A DNA stretch of 46,489 nucleotides from positions 1-46,489 of the forward strand of contig CAMCWV010000014.1 of NCBI GenBank assembly GCA_945882915.1. The letters are read 5' to 3'. Numbering within the stretch: position 1 is the stretch's first letter; the number at the start of each line of letters is the position of its first letter. This DNA comes from Waddlia chondrophila WSU 86-1044. GTDB lineage: Bacteria; Chlamydiota; Chlamydiia; Chlamydiales; CAMCWV01. Under the pieces are notes generated by a model, which was not told where the DNA came from, made no database searches, and saw only the letters and a list, made by a program, of their open reading frames with translations. Positions 1 to 7,255 of the stretch are shown one piece after another. Both the position numbers and the translations under genes were made by a program.

Positions 1-150
1 TCCGACTGGAAGCCCATCGGATGATAGCGGCGGGAATCGCCGGTACTGCTAACCGAGGCAATGTTAGTCGGGGCAAAGGACGAAAGTCCTCTGTGCTCGC
101 TGCTGCCGTTGAAGTTAGAAGCCTCGTCCTTTAGGGCGAGGTAATTCACG
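1..150 (+). mobile_element. Right end of an IS200/IS605 (IS1341-type) element with omega-RNA-like hairpin
   Basis: Positions 122-141 form an 8-bp hairpin (CCTCGTCC, loop TTTA, GGGCGAGG with one G-T pair), directly followed by TAATTCAC. A short stem with the sequence TCCTTTAGG followed by a sequence ending in TTCAC is the typical right end of IS605/IS1341 elements and the 3' end of the TnpB omega RNA scaffold. In active systems the guide would start just beyond the element end (about position 150), inside the leader of the MFS gene. The exact boundary cannot be fixed without an empty site. Confidence 0.55.
3..134 (+). CDS. C-terminal end of a TnpB-like (IS200/IS605 OrfB) protein, partial
   Basis: An open frame enters from the left edge and ends at TAG 132-134, giving 43 residues. 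The tail (GNVSRGKGRKSSVL, then AAVEVRSLVL) resembles the basic, variable tail of IS1341/TnpB proteins, which often ends in a 'PVEAGS'-like motif next to the right-end hairpin of the element. TnpB is an RNA-guided nuclease whose guide scaffold (omega RNA) is read from the 3' end of its own gene. No catalytic residue lies in this fragment, so the call rests on the tail plus the hairpin at 122-141. Whether the rest of the gene is intact lies outside the window. Confidence 0.55.
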   Translation, partial: RLEAHRMIAAGIAGTANRGNVSRGKGRKSSVLAAAVEVRSLVL

Positions 151-209
151 AATGCATTTTCTGTAATTTGCTGCCCTCCCCAGACGTTCAAATTTGTAGG
201 AAGGCTGTT

Positions 210-1463
210 TTGTCAGCAACTGTGTCATCAACTTCACTTCGTTATCGCTTTGCCGGAATGATCGGCAATATTTTAGAGCATTATGACACTGCTCTTTTTG
301 CTCTTTTAGCACCTTTCCTCGCTCCCCTTTTCTTTGATACCAGCGACCCTTTAACAGCTCTTATTTTGACCTACAGCATGCTCCCTTTGGGGATTTTAAT
401 GCGCCCTCTGGGTTCTTTATTCTTTGGCTGGATAGGGGACCGTGTTGGGCGCGTCCGCTCGCTTTTCTACTCTTTAATGGGCATGTCGATTGTCACTGTG
501 AGCATGGGTTTTTTGCCTACCTATCTGGAAGTAGGTGCTTATGCGCCACTTCTTTTGGCTGCAGGAAGAGTCTTGCAGAGCTTTTTCACTTCTGGAGAGT
601 CGGTGGGTGGGGCGATTTTTGTTTTAGAGAACACATCTTTAAATAAGAGAAATTTGCTTAGCAGTATTTACGATGCCTCTTCAGTTGTAGGCATTTTGTC
701 CGCCTCTGCTTTAGTCACTTTCTTTTGTTGGATGGGAAATATTGAGAAGGCGTGGCGTTTTCTGTTTTGGTTCGGAGGGCTTACGGCTATTTTAGGCGTT
801 TTCTTGCGTCTGAAAGCCCGCGATGGAAGCGAGTTTTTAAAGGCGGTTAAGATTCGAAAAATCGGGTTGCTACAGGTTTTAAGAGAGCATAAAGGGGCTC
901 TTTTTTCGATTATCATCGTTTCGGGTTTTTCTTATACAACGTATTGCTTGGCCTTTACGTTGATGAATGGCTACATTCCTGTTGTGACTTTGCTAAGTAG
1001 CACAGAAGTGATGCAGGTGAATACGATTCTTCTTTTAGTCGATATGATACTTCTTCCTTGTTTTGGTTATTTAGCAATTAAAATAGGAAAAGAAAAGGTG
1101 ATGAGTAGTGCAGCCTTTTGTGCCGTTGTCTGCGCAGTCCCTTTATTTTATTTGCTTGAGCGAGGGACTCTTGAGAGGGTGATCGTTGTTCGGTTTACCA
1201 TTACGATGCTTGGTATTGCATTTGCCTCTACGTATCATGCCTGGGCCTTAGAGCGCGTTTGTCCAGAGCACCGTTTTACGATATTGTCTCTGGGGGCAGC
1301 AATTGGCTCCCAAGTTATTGGAGCTCCCACCGCAGCAATCTGTTTGTGGCTCTATCAAAAAACGGGTTGGGTGCCAGTGCCGGCGCTTTATTTTATGGTG
1401 ACTGCTGCAATGGCAGGTTGTGTAATTGTCTATTCAAAAAAACGGCAGGAACTCAGAGCGTAG
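210..1463 (+). CDS. MFS transporter, metabolite:H+ symporter (ProP/ShiA-like)
   Basis: A 417-residue inner-membrane transporter with about 12 hydrophobic segments. The N-terminal GMIGNILEHYDTALF matches the 'VIGNxLEWYDF' segment of the metabolite:H+ symporter branch, and GWIGDRVGR is the MFS loop 2-3 motif A. Substrates in this branch include proline/betaine, citrate, shikimate and alpha-ketoglutarate; which applies cannot be told. TTG 210 is preferred as start because AGGAAGG lies 5 nt upstream; an in-frame TTG at 168 would add 14 residues but has no ribosome-binding site. The IS605-type right end finishes about 60 bp upstream, so the original promoter may have been replaced. A palindromic repeat starts 15 nt after the stop. 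Confidence 0.85.
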   Translation: MSATVSSTSLRYRFAGMIGNILEHYDTALFALLAPFLAPLFFDTSDPLTALILTYSMLPLGILMRPLGSLFFGWIGDRVGRVRSLFYSLMGMSIVTVSMGFLPTYLEVGAYAPLLLAAGRVLQSFFTSGESVGGAIFVLENTSLNKRNLLSSIYDASSVVGILSASALVTFFCWMGNIEKAWRFLFWFGGLTAILGVFLRLKARDGSEFLKAVKIRKIGLLQVLREHKGALFSIIIVSGFSYTTYCLAFTLMNGYIPVVTLLSSTEVMQVNTILLLVDMILLPCFGYLAIKIGKEKVMSSAAFCAVVCAVPLFYLLERGTLERVIVVRFTITMLGIAFASTYHAWALERVCPEHRFTILSLGAAIGSQVIGAPTAAICLWLYQKTGWVPVPALYFMVTAAMAGCVIVYSKKRQELRA

Positions 1464-1478
1464 AAAACAAAGATAGCC

Positions 1479-1544
1479 ATATACTCCTCGTAGCTGAAAA
1501 TGAGAACTTGGACGGCGCCAAAGCCCCGGGGCTTTGGCGCTAGC
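1479..1544. repeat. Palindromic stop/start repeat, copy A (half element)
   Basis: Starts with the terminal sequence ATATACTCCTCGTAGCTGA and continues into the B-type arm. The arm here is a perfect 26-bp palindrome (1515-1540, centred on CCCCGGGG). The opposite terminus is missing, so this is a truncated copy. Confidence 0.85.
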
Positions 1545-1647
1545 ACACCAGCAATTTCAATATTGACAGACCACTAGTTTTGCAATAAACAGGTTTAAAG
1601 TTTTGTTTTTACAAACCTCTTGTCTTTGCAGCAATCAAGGGTATTCG

Positions 1648-1686
1648 TATATACTCTTCTTAGCTGAAAATTGGAATTTGGGCCAT
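1648..1686. repeat. Palindromic stop/start repeat, copy B (end fragment)
   Basis: TATATACTCTTCTTAGCTGA followed by an AAATTGGAATTTGGG-like stretch: one terminus only, in the same orientation as copy A about 100 bp upstream, then unrelated sequence up to the next gene. Confidence 0.75.
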
Positions 1687-1724
1687 TTGGCAGCTGTTAA
1701 CTTTTTTTTGGATATGAAGGCTAC

Positions 1725-2972
1725 ATGAGTTTTTCTTCGGATCGGATAATGCAACGGACGCAGTCTGCTTTCATATGGACACGCATATTAGATGTTCCTT
1801 TTTGGGGATTGGTGAGTTTGCTCTCCATCATCCTCTATAAGGACATGCAGATCACTCCATTGCAAATTACGGTTATCATCGCTCTTAAGCCAATGTCAGC
1901 GCTTCTTGCCCCCTATTGGAGTCAGGCGATCTACCAACGCCCTGACCGTGTCATTTCTAATTTAGTTTGGGCGAACATCGTTCGTTATTTCCCCTTTTTA
2001 TTTGTTCCCTGGGTAAGCTCTCCTTGGATCATCATCGCAGCCTTTGGGCTTTACATGGTACTCTATCGCGGCGTCATTCCAGGGTGGATGGAAACAGTTA
2101 AAAAAAATCTTCCGCCAAAAGATCGAGAGCGCTTGGTTGCTTACGGCTCTACAATTAATTATTGTGGAACTGCTTTGCTTCCCTTGCTGTTAGGGCTAGC
2201 GTTAGATGGCTACGAGCATTCTTGGCGCTGGCTATTCCCACTTACAGCACTTATTGGACTGATTTCAACGCTGTTTCTTTATCGGATTCCTGTTTCTGCA
2301 GAGGGCAGGCAGGAGGTAGCACCTCCTCTCGGTGTTTGGTCTCTTTTTAAAGAGCAGATGTTAAAGCCGTGGAAGCAGTCTTGGCAGTTGATTCGAGAGC
2401 ATGTTGATTTTGCCCACTACCAGATAGGATTTATGTTGGGCGGTGCAGGGCTTATGGTCATACAGCCCGCACTCCCAATCTTCTTTGTCGATGTCTTAGA
2501 GCTTTCTTATACAAAGATGTTAATTGCTTTGGCGGTGTGTAAGGGGCTAGGGTTTGTTCTGGCTTCCCCATTTTGGCTTAAGTTATTCCGAAAGTGGAAT
2601 ATCCATTCCTTTAGCGGTCTTGTAACGGTTCTTGCGGCACTATTCCCACTGCTTATTTTAGGTGCGCAGTTTGATAGCATCATGCTTTACGTAGCTTACG
2701 GACTCTACGGAGTGATGCAGGCTGGTAGCGAGCTTAGCTGGCATATGTCTGGAATGGCCTTTTCTAAGGAGCAAGATAGTTCTGCCTTTAGTGGCACGAA
2801 TGTGCTCACGGTGGGAATCAGAGGGTGTATTGCTCCTGCTTTAGGTGCGGTACTCTATTCAATGACCAATTCTATGGTAGTGATGGTTTTAGGCTCAATC
2901 TTCTGTCTTCTGGCCACTGGCCATCTCTTCAAATATCGCTCATCTTCCAAAGCAATCATAGGCCCCGCATAA
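1725..2972 (+). CDS. MFS transporter of unknown substrate
   Basis: A 415-residue protein with 10-12 predicted membrane segments and the two-bundle layout of the MFS. A central hydrophilic loop (about residues 190-225) separates the halves. The family motif A is weak (PYWSQAIYQRPDR in place of the classic loop), so this is not a close relative of the preceding ProP-like gene. No substrate-specific motif is recognisable. It lies on the same strand as the upstream MFS gene but 260 bp away, with two repeat fragments between, so separate transcription is likely. GC content is similar to the housekeeping genes and higher than that of the hip locus that follows. Confidence 0.8.
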   Translation: MSFSSDRIMQRTQSAFIWTRILDVPFWGLVSLLSIILYKDMQITPLQITVIIALKPMSALLAPYWSQAIYQRPDRVISNLVWANIVRYFPFLFVPWVSSPWIIIAAFGLYMVLYRGVIPGWMETVKKNLPPKDRERLVAYGSTINYCGTALLPLLLGLALDGYEHSWRWLFPLTALIGLISTLFLYRIPVSAEGRQEVAPPLGVWSLFKEQMLKPWKQSWQLIREHVDFAHYQIGFMLGGAGLMVIQPALPIFFVDVLELSYTKMLIALAVCKGLGFVLASPFWLKLFRKWNIHSFSGLVTVLAALFPLLILGAQFDSIMLYVAYGLYGVMQAGSELSWHMSGMAFSKEQDSSAFSGTNVLTVGIRGCIAPALGAVLYSMTNSMVVMVLGSIFCLLATGHLFKYRSSSKAIIGPA

Positions 2973-2992
2973 AGCAAAACTCACTTCTGTTC

Positions 2993-3008
2993 TACTGCTA
3001 TAGCGGTA
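2993..3008. promoter_or_regulatory. hip operator O1
   Basis: TACTGCTATAGCGGTA is an imperfect palindrome of the form TACYG-N6-CGGTA. It recurs 72 bp downstream (O2). Paired palindromes upstream of a HipB-type regulator are the usual arrangement for hip autoregulation; binding is inferred. Confidence 0.6.
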
Positions 3009-3058
3009 ATTTTTTCTGATTTTATCTAAAAATAGGTGAAATGAAAATCAAAGCGCGC

Positions 3059-3080
3059 TATAATTACTGTTCTAGCGGTA
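3059..3080 (+). promoter_or_regulatory. hipBST promoter -10 box and operator O2
   Basis: A perfect TATAAT (3059-3064) abuts the second palindrome TACTGTTCTAGCGGTA (3065-3080). A repressor bound at O2 would cover the transcription start. The -35 region (around 3036-3041) is poor. The ribosome-binding site AAGGGGG lies at about 3091-3097, ahead of ATG 3103. Confidence 0.65.
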
Positions 3081-3102
3081 ATTTTGACGGTAAGGGGGTG
3101 TT

Positions 3103-3342
3103 ATGAATGTAGAGCTTATAGGCAGGATGGTCCGTTTTCATCGGAAAAAGAGTGGTTTGTCTCAAGAGGCGCTAGCAGTGTTTGCTGGGTTAGGAAAAAC
3201 TGTTATTTTCGATATTGAAAAGGGAAAGTTGACAGTGCGGCTTGAAACCTTTTTGAAAATTATGAATGTTTTGAATATTAAAATCGACTTTCAAAGTCAG
3301 TTGATGGGCTTATTTGAGAGGGGTTTCCATGAGAAAGGCTAA
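3103..3342 (+). CDS. hipB: HipB-like antitoxin / HTH transcriptional repressor
   Basis: A 79-residue protein with an XRE/HTH_3 fold: GRMVRFHRKKSGLSQEALA then AGLGKTVIFDIEKGK is the helix-turn-helix, as in HipB and y4mF-type regulators. In hip loci this protein binds the operator palindromes and represses the operon with its partner proteins. It is the first gene of a tight three-gene operon: its end overlaps the next gene by 14 nt. The C-terminal FERGFHEKG is encoded in the overlap. In tripartite HipBST systems HipB mainly augments the HipS antitoxin; whether that holds here is inference. Confidence 0.85.
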   Translation: MNVELIGRMVRFHRKKSGLSQEALAVFAGLGKTVIFDIEKGKLTVRLETFLKIMNVLNIKIDFQSQLMGLFERGFHEKG

Positions 3343-3640
3343 CGTATTTGTTAATGGGCTCTTAGCTGGAGAGCTAGAAGAAATAGAGCGAGGGAAAAAT
3401 TACCGTTTTATCTATCTAGATAGCTACAAAGGCCCTTCAGTATCATTGGAGATGGCAATGATAAAAAGGGTTTATGAATTTGATCGATTCCCTCCGTTTT
3501 TTGAAGGACTGCTTCCAGAAGGGATTATGCTAGAGGGCCTTTTGCGGCAGGCCAAGCTTGATCGGAGTGATTTAATGTCCCAGATTATCCTAGTTGGTGG
3601 AGACCTTGTGGGTAATGTAACGGTTGAGGCTCTAGAATGA
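3329..3640 (+). CDS. hipS: HipS-like antitoxin (HipA N-subdomain 1 as separate protein)
   Basis: A 103-residue protein equivalent to the N-terminal 'couple_hipA' subdomain of HipA: VFVNGLLAGELEE at the start and FPPFFEGLLPEGIMLEGLL in the middle, the latter being the hallmark 'F-f-e-gLLPEG' motif. It stands alone instead of being fused to the kinase. In the characterised HipBST system of enteropathogenic E. coli, the separate HipS neutralises HipT. Start chosen at ATG 3329 because GAGAGGGG lies 5 nt upstream; a TTG 15 nt earlier is in frame but lacks a site. The stop overlaps the next start as ATGA. Confidence 0.85.
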   Translation: MRKANVFVNGLLAGELEEIERGKNYRFIYLDSYKGPSVSLEMAMIKRVYEFDRFPPFFEGLLPEGIMLEGLLRQAKLDRSDLMSQIILVGGDLVGNVTVEALE

Positions 3641-4566
3641 ACCGTTGTCCAATAACCTATGAATTATCTGAGGTTCAGCAATACTCTAAGAAGGGGCTAA
3701 AGCTTCTCTCTAGGAATTTAAAGAACCTAAAAGCCTTTCCATTTACTCCAAAAGAGCAAGTACAGCTGGCAGCTCAGCATGCTACCAAGTTGTCAATTCA
3801 AGGCGTGCAGCCTAAATTAAGTGTTGTATTGAATGTGGCGAAAGAGTGTTTTCAAATCGTGGATAAAAGGGGTAGGTTTATATTAAAGCCTCCTCATCAG
3901 GTCTACGATGAGCTTCCACAGAACGAAGATCTTACAATGAAATTAGCTGCGTTAAGCGGTATTGAAGTCCCATTTCACGGAATGATTTATAATATTGATG
4001 GCTCCTTAACATATTTTATTAAAAGATTTGACCGACTAGCACTGAATCAAAAAGTTGGGGTTGAGGATTTTTCACAGCTTTTGGGGTTTTCCCGCGAGAC
4101 AAAATATGAATCAAGTATGGAGAAGGTTAGTTCTGTTATTGAAAAGCACTGTACATTTCCAATTGTTGAAAAATTAAAATTATTTCGCCTCGTGATTTTT
4201 AATTTTCTTGTTGGGAACGAGGATATGCACTTGAAAAACTTCACCTTGATTAGGCGTGAAAATAAAGTGGAGTTGAGTCCTGCTTACGATCTTCTAAATA
4301 CCACAATTGCTTTACAACAAGCTAAGGAGGAGGTGGCTCTGCCGATAAGAGGAAGGAAAAGCAATCTTGCCCACGCTGACTTGGTCGACTATTACGGGAT
4401 TGAGAGATTAGGACTGACGGCTACTGTTTTAAAAAGAGAACTTTTGAAGTTTGAGCAGGCGATGAATGGATGGAAAGAGCTCATAGCTAATAGCTTTCTT
4501 TCAGAAAAATCGCGCAATCGTTACCAGGAATTGGTTGATAGTCGGTGGCGGCGAGTTAAGTCCTAA
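3637..4566 (+). CDS. hipT: HipT-like serine/threonine kinase toxin
   Basis: A 309-residue HipA-fold kinase lacking the N-terminal subdomain that fused HipA carries. Seen: glycine-rich loop KLSIQGVQPK (Ser53-Ile-Gln), ATP-binding lysine in FILKPP (K84), catalytic loop GNEDMHLKN (D196, N201) and metal-binding SPAYD (D218). Known HipT/HipA kinases inactivate aminoacyl-tRNA synthetases (TrpS for E. coli HipT, GltX for HipA), and HipT activity depends on serines in the glycine-rich loop. Here only the first loop position is serine. The ATGA overlap with hipS implies translational coupling. The coding sequence is AT-richer than its neighbours, suggesting acquisition by transfer. The target is unknown. 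Confidence 0.85.
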   Translation: MNRCPITYELSEVQQYSKKGLKLLSRNLKNLKAFPFTPKEQVQLAAQHATKLSIQGVQPKLSVVLNVAKECFQIVDKRGRFILKPPHQVYDELPQNEDLTMKLAALSGIEVPFHGMIYNIDGSLTYFIKRFDRLALNQKVGVEDFSQLLGFSRETKYESSMEKVSSVIEKHCTFPIVEKLKLFRLVIFNFLVGNEDMHLKNFTLIRRENKVELSPAYDLLNTTIALQQAKEEVALPIRGRKSNLAHADLVDYYGIERLGLTATVLKRELLKFEQAMNGWKELIANSFLSEKSRNRYQELVDSRWRRVKS

Positions 4567-4584
4567 TCACAAATTGAAATCAAA

Positions 4585-4617
4585 TTGGGCGTTTTATTAG
4601 AATTGCCCAGTTTCTTT
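4585..4617 (+). terminator. Probable terminator after hipT
   Basis: A TGGGC/GCCCA stem with flanking AT pairs, a 14-nt loop, then TTTCTTTT. The stem is short, so the call is moderate. Confidence 0.45.
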
Positions 4618-4665
4618 TAAGAAGGTCGGATTTATCTATTTTTTTATATTATTGAGGCTGCGGGT

Positions 4666-5796
4666 ATGCGTTCTTTGGTCACGATGTTTCTGTTGATATT
4701 TGGTGTGTTGTCTGGAGGAGCTAGCGGATTTGCCGCAGAGCAAGCAAAGTTTCCTAGCACAATTCCCGTTGTGGATATGAGAGACTTTCAAAGTCCAGAG
4801 ACGAAGCAAAAGTTTATCGATGAGATGTCCAAGGCATTGCATGAAGTGGGGTTCTTTGCAGTAGTTAACCCTGGAGTAAATGAGAAGGCTTTGGCCGAAG
4901 GGTACGATGCATCGAAGCGCTTTTTTCAGAGTTCGCTAGAGAAAAAAAATGCAATCTGCAAGCCAGAGCTCAATGGACAGCGCGGGTATATTCCTAGTGA
5001 AATTGCCCAAGGGCGCACAAGTAAAGACTGCAAAGAGTTTCTTCATATCGGCGGTAATAATAACGTGTGGCCAGCATGGATGGATCTTCAGTGCCCTATG
5101 GAGCATCTTATCAGCACGTTAGAAGAACATAGCGAAAAGCTTCAGCAGGCGATGTCTTTAGCAATGGGGCAGCCTGAAGGCTTTTTAAGCAGCACCACAC
5201 GCAATGGCAATTCACTCCTTAGAGCTCTTCACTATCCTTCAAACCCATCCCCAGGGCAGTTTTGGGCGGCAGCACACACAGACATCGACCTCTTTACAAT
5301 TTTGCCTATGGCAACAGAAGAAGGTCTTCAGATCTACCACAACGGAGAGTGGGTAGCTGTTCGTGTGCCACCAGATGCATTTATTATTAACGGCGGCGAT
5401 ATGTTGGAGAACATGACAAACGGCTACTTTAAGAGCAGTCGCCACCGTGTTGTTGCAAAAGAAAATCTCGAGAGATACTCCATCGTCTATTTCATCCATC
5501 CGAGATCAGATGTTGCTTTAGGCCCTATTGCGCATTGCATTTCTATGACAGGCGGAAAGCCCCTCTTTCCAGAAGCCACAAGAGACGAGCTCCTTTTTCG
5601 TCGCTTAGTCGAAATTGGATTAGCAAGCGATGATCTTAAGAAGCTGGATGCGGAGTCAGGTCTTATTGAGCGCGTTGAGTCGTTGGTAAAACAAGATAGT
5701 GCAGCGCCTCCTGTACAAAAGACCTATGCCGTATGGCAACAGATGGCTATGGCAGAGCGTGACGCTAGCCAGCAGCCTCAGAACTCAACCAAATAG
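4666..5796 (+). CDS. Exported 2-oxoglutarate/Fe(II)-dependent oxygenase (isopenicillin-N-synthase-like)
   Basis: A 376-residue protein. Residues 1-24 look like a Sec signal peptide (MRS, hydrophobic VTMFLLIFGVLSGGASG, then FAA before EQ). A DIOX_N domain follows (TIPVVDMRDF to about residue 125), then the double-stranded beta-helix with iron ligands H204-x-D206 (AAHTDID) and H260 (SSRHRVVA), and the 2OG-binding R270-x-S272. All catalytic residues are present. Relatives include plant gibberellin/flavonoid oxidases and isopenicillin N synthase; the substrate cannot be inferred. Export is odd for an enzyme needing cytosolic 2-oxoglutarate and Fe(II). About 70 further residues follow the core. 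The gene stands alone, facing a convergent ferredoxin gene. Confidence 0.8.
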   Translation: MRSLVTMFLLIFGVLSGGASGFAAEQAKFPSTIPVVDMRDFQSPETKQKFIDEMSKALHEVGFFAVVNPGVNEKALAEGYDASKRFFQSSLEKKNAICKPELNGQRGYIPSEIAQGRTSKDCKEFLHIGGNNNVWPAWMDLQCPMEHLISTLEEHSEKLQQAMSLAMGQPEGFLSSTTRNGNSLLRALHYPSNPSPGQFWAAAHTDIDLFTILPMATEEGLQIYHNGEWVAVRVPPDAFIINGGDMLENMTNGYFKSSRHRVVAKENLERYSIVYFIHPRSDVALGPIAHCISMTGGKPLFPEATRDELLFRRLVEIGLASDDLKKLDAESGLIERVESLVKQDSAAPPVQKTYAVWQQMAMAERDASQQPQNSTK

Positions 5797-5825
5797 CGCG
5801 CAAAATAGCGCGTAAGACACTTGTT

Positions 5826-6143
5826 TTAGAGAGAGCGAAAGCGGAGCCGTTCGACGGGACTTCCCCCAACAATATGCTCACGAAACACCTCTTCAGCGTC
5901 CGATTCAGTAACGCCCTCGTACCATACCCCTTCAGGATAAACGACAGCTACAGCACCATGTGAGCAGGCATCTAAACACCCAGCTTTATTAACACGGATC
6001 TTCCCTTGCAGCCCCGCTTCTTTACAAAGCTGCCTTAGCTTTCCTGCAAAGGCTCCAGCGCCGCGCCCCTTGCAGCACCCACGAAGATCTGTGTCTTCTC
6101 TTTCATTTTCGCATACAAACACATGCTTTTTGTATAAACTCAT
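5826..6143 (-). CDS. Thioredoxin-fold [2Fe-2S] ferredoxin
   Basis: A 105-residue protein of the thioredoxin-like [2Fe-2S] ferredoxin family (as in the NuoE C-terminal domain and stand-alone Fd homologues). Conserved elements are KHVFVCEN (C11), RGCCKGRG (C23/C24), and KAGCLDACSHGAVAVVYPEG with C56-x3-C60, a typical cluster-binding end. It is probably a cytosolic electron carrier; the partner is unknown. The gene is convergent with the oxygenase (29 bp apart), but no link is shown. Its ribosome-binding site comes from a palindromic repeat: on the minus strand GAGGAG-TATATA-ATG, so a repeat insertion appears to have become the translation start region. Confidence 0.85.
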   Translation of the reverse strand: MSLYKKHVFVCENEREDTDLRGCCKGRGAGAFAGKLRQLCKEAGLQGKIRVNKAGCLDACSHGAVAVVYPEGVWYEGVTESDAEEVFREHIVGGSPVERLRFRSL

Positions 6144-6177
6144 TATATACTCCTCTTAGCTGGAAATGAGGATGAAT
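6144..6177. repeat. Palindromic stop/start repeat, copy C (end fragment)
   Basis: One terminus only (TATATACTCCTCTTAGCTGG). It lies immediately upstream of the minus-strand ferredoxin start, which it provides with GAGGAG as Shine-Dalgarno. Confidence 0.8.
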
Positions 6178-6212
6178 TATGAGGGATTACTTGCCAGTTG
6201 TCAATTGAAGCA

Positions 6213-6322
6213 GGCCTAAATCCGCCAAGCGGGGCCTCAGTAAATAGGCCCGAAATGTTCTGCCCGCAAGGGAATTTGAAGCATAAAGCTTCTTCCTTTA
6301 GGAAGGGGTTGTTTTACCATTT
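6213..6322 (+). mobile_element. Possible decayed IS605-type right end (hairpin remnant)
   Basis: The 218 bp between the ferredoxin and HAD genes hold several short stems. At 6286-6320 the sequence AAGCTTCTTCCTTTAGGAAGG, then GGTTGTTTTAC, has the same plan as the element end at 121-149: AAGC, a stem around TCCTTTAGG, then a T-rich end finishing in AC. No TnpB reading frame is recognisable. Resemblance only; it could be an unrelated hairpin. Confidence 0.3.
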
Positions 6323-6361
6323 AGCTTAGTCTTGACTGTCTAAACGCTGCCTGCCGAGCCC

Positions 6362-7192
6362 TTATTTCTTTAGCCGCCGAATGATAGTGGCAATGGCCAT
6401 GCTTAAAGAGGCGCGCAAGGTAGAGCCTTCTTGGTAATCAGCAACGGCCCAGTGGGTCACTCTCTTCTCTTCCATAAAGCCCCACGCTTTGCCCCATGTC
6501 TTTCGATCTTCGGTGTCACACACTGCAATTGGAATTCCACCTGCCTTGCGGATCAGCGAAAAGCAAGGAATGTCGGTATAGCCATCTCCAACAAAGATGA
6601 TCTGGTCCATGGAAATGCGCTTTTTAGCAGAGTCAAACTTCCGGTTTACTTCAAAGGGTTTTTGCCGAACTTCGTCTCCAATAAGCCCTTTTGAAATATG
6701 AAAGAGGTAACGAGTTTTGTCGGTAAAGCTGACAATTCGTTTTGGAAAGGCGAGTCTTCCAGATTCATCATAGCAAAAATCGCAAGCCCAGATGTCGGTA
6801 AAGTTGCTTGCAATGGGTGAGGCTCTAATGACCTCTTCAATTCCGCTGCTGATAATGTAGAACTCAAGCGTTATGTGAGGATTAAGCTCTTTGGCAAGGC
6901 TCCGCAAATAGCTGAATATTGTGTCGACGCCTGGATATAAGGGAGCTTTCTTGCCCCAGTCTACTAGTGATTGTTTGGTAAGCGCTTTGTCTTGTGGGAG
7001 TGCCTGGTTTAGCTTGATTATCTTATAGAGGTAGGCAGGAACAGGGTCCCAATGCTCACTGCACATAAGCTCGAGATCGTTCCAAAACTTGCGGACGTCG
7101 ACTCCAATGGCGTTAAGGAGCCCTGACGTGCAATCAGGCCCTAGTGTGTCGTCAAAATCAAAGGCAATAGCAATTACATCTTCTCTCGTCAC
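6362..7192 (-). CDS. HAD-superfamily hydrolase (probable phosphatase)
   Basis: A 276-residue haloacid-dehalogenase-fold enzyme. Motif I is AFDFDDTLG (D12 nucleophile, D14 acid/base), motif II IISSG, motif III lysine near EVRQKPFEVN, motif IV FVGDGYTDIPCF. The cap is a helical insertion between motif I and motif II (about residues 20-100). The DxDDT form of motif I points to a phosphatase acting on small phosphorylated metabolites; the substrate is unknown. It faces the AAA-type gene downstream of 7256 in the same direction, 63 bp apart, so the two could share a transcript. The 169 bp on its 3' side holds only repeat remnants. Confidence 0.8.
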   Translation of the reverse strand: MTREDVIAIAFDFDDTLGPDCTSGLLNAIGVDVRKFWNDLELMCSEHWDPVPAYLYKIIKLNQALPQDKALTKQSLVDWGKKAPLYPGVDTIFSYLRSLAKELNPHITLEFYIISSGIEEVIRASPIASNFTDIWACDFCYDESGRLAFPKRIVSFTDKTRYLFHISKGLIGDEVRQKPFEVNRKFDSAKKRISMDQIIFVGDGYTDIPCFSLIRKAGGIPIAVCDTEDRKTWGKAWGFMEEKRVTHWAVADYQEGSTLRASLSMAIATIIRRLKK

Positions 7193-7255
7193 GATGCTCT
7201 CCGAAGCGGTTCTTAAAGAATCAACCTTCCCTATGCCAGTTGGAGCCTACTTGAG

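Noticed and set aside
1259..1543. Frame ending in the first repeat copy (94 codons)
   Set aside because: Overlaps the end of the MFS gene in another frame; its tail is repeat-encoded.
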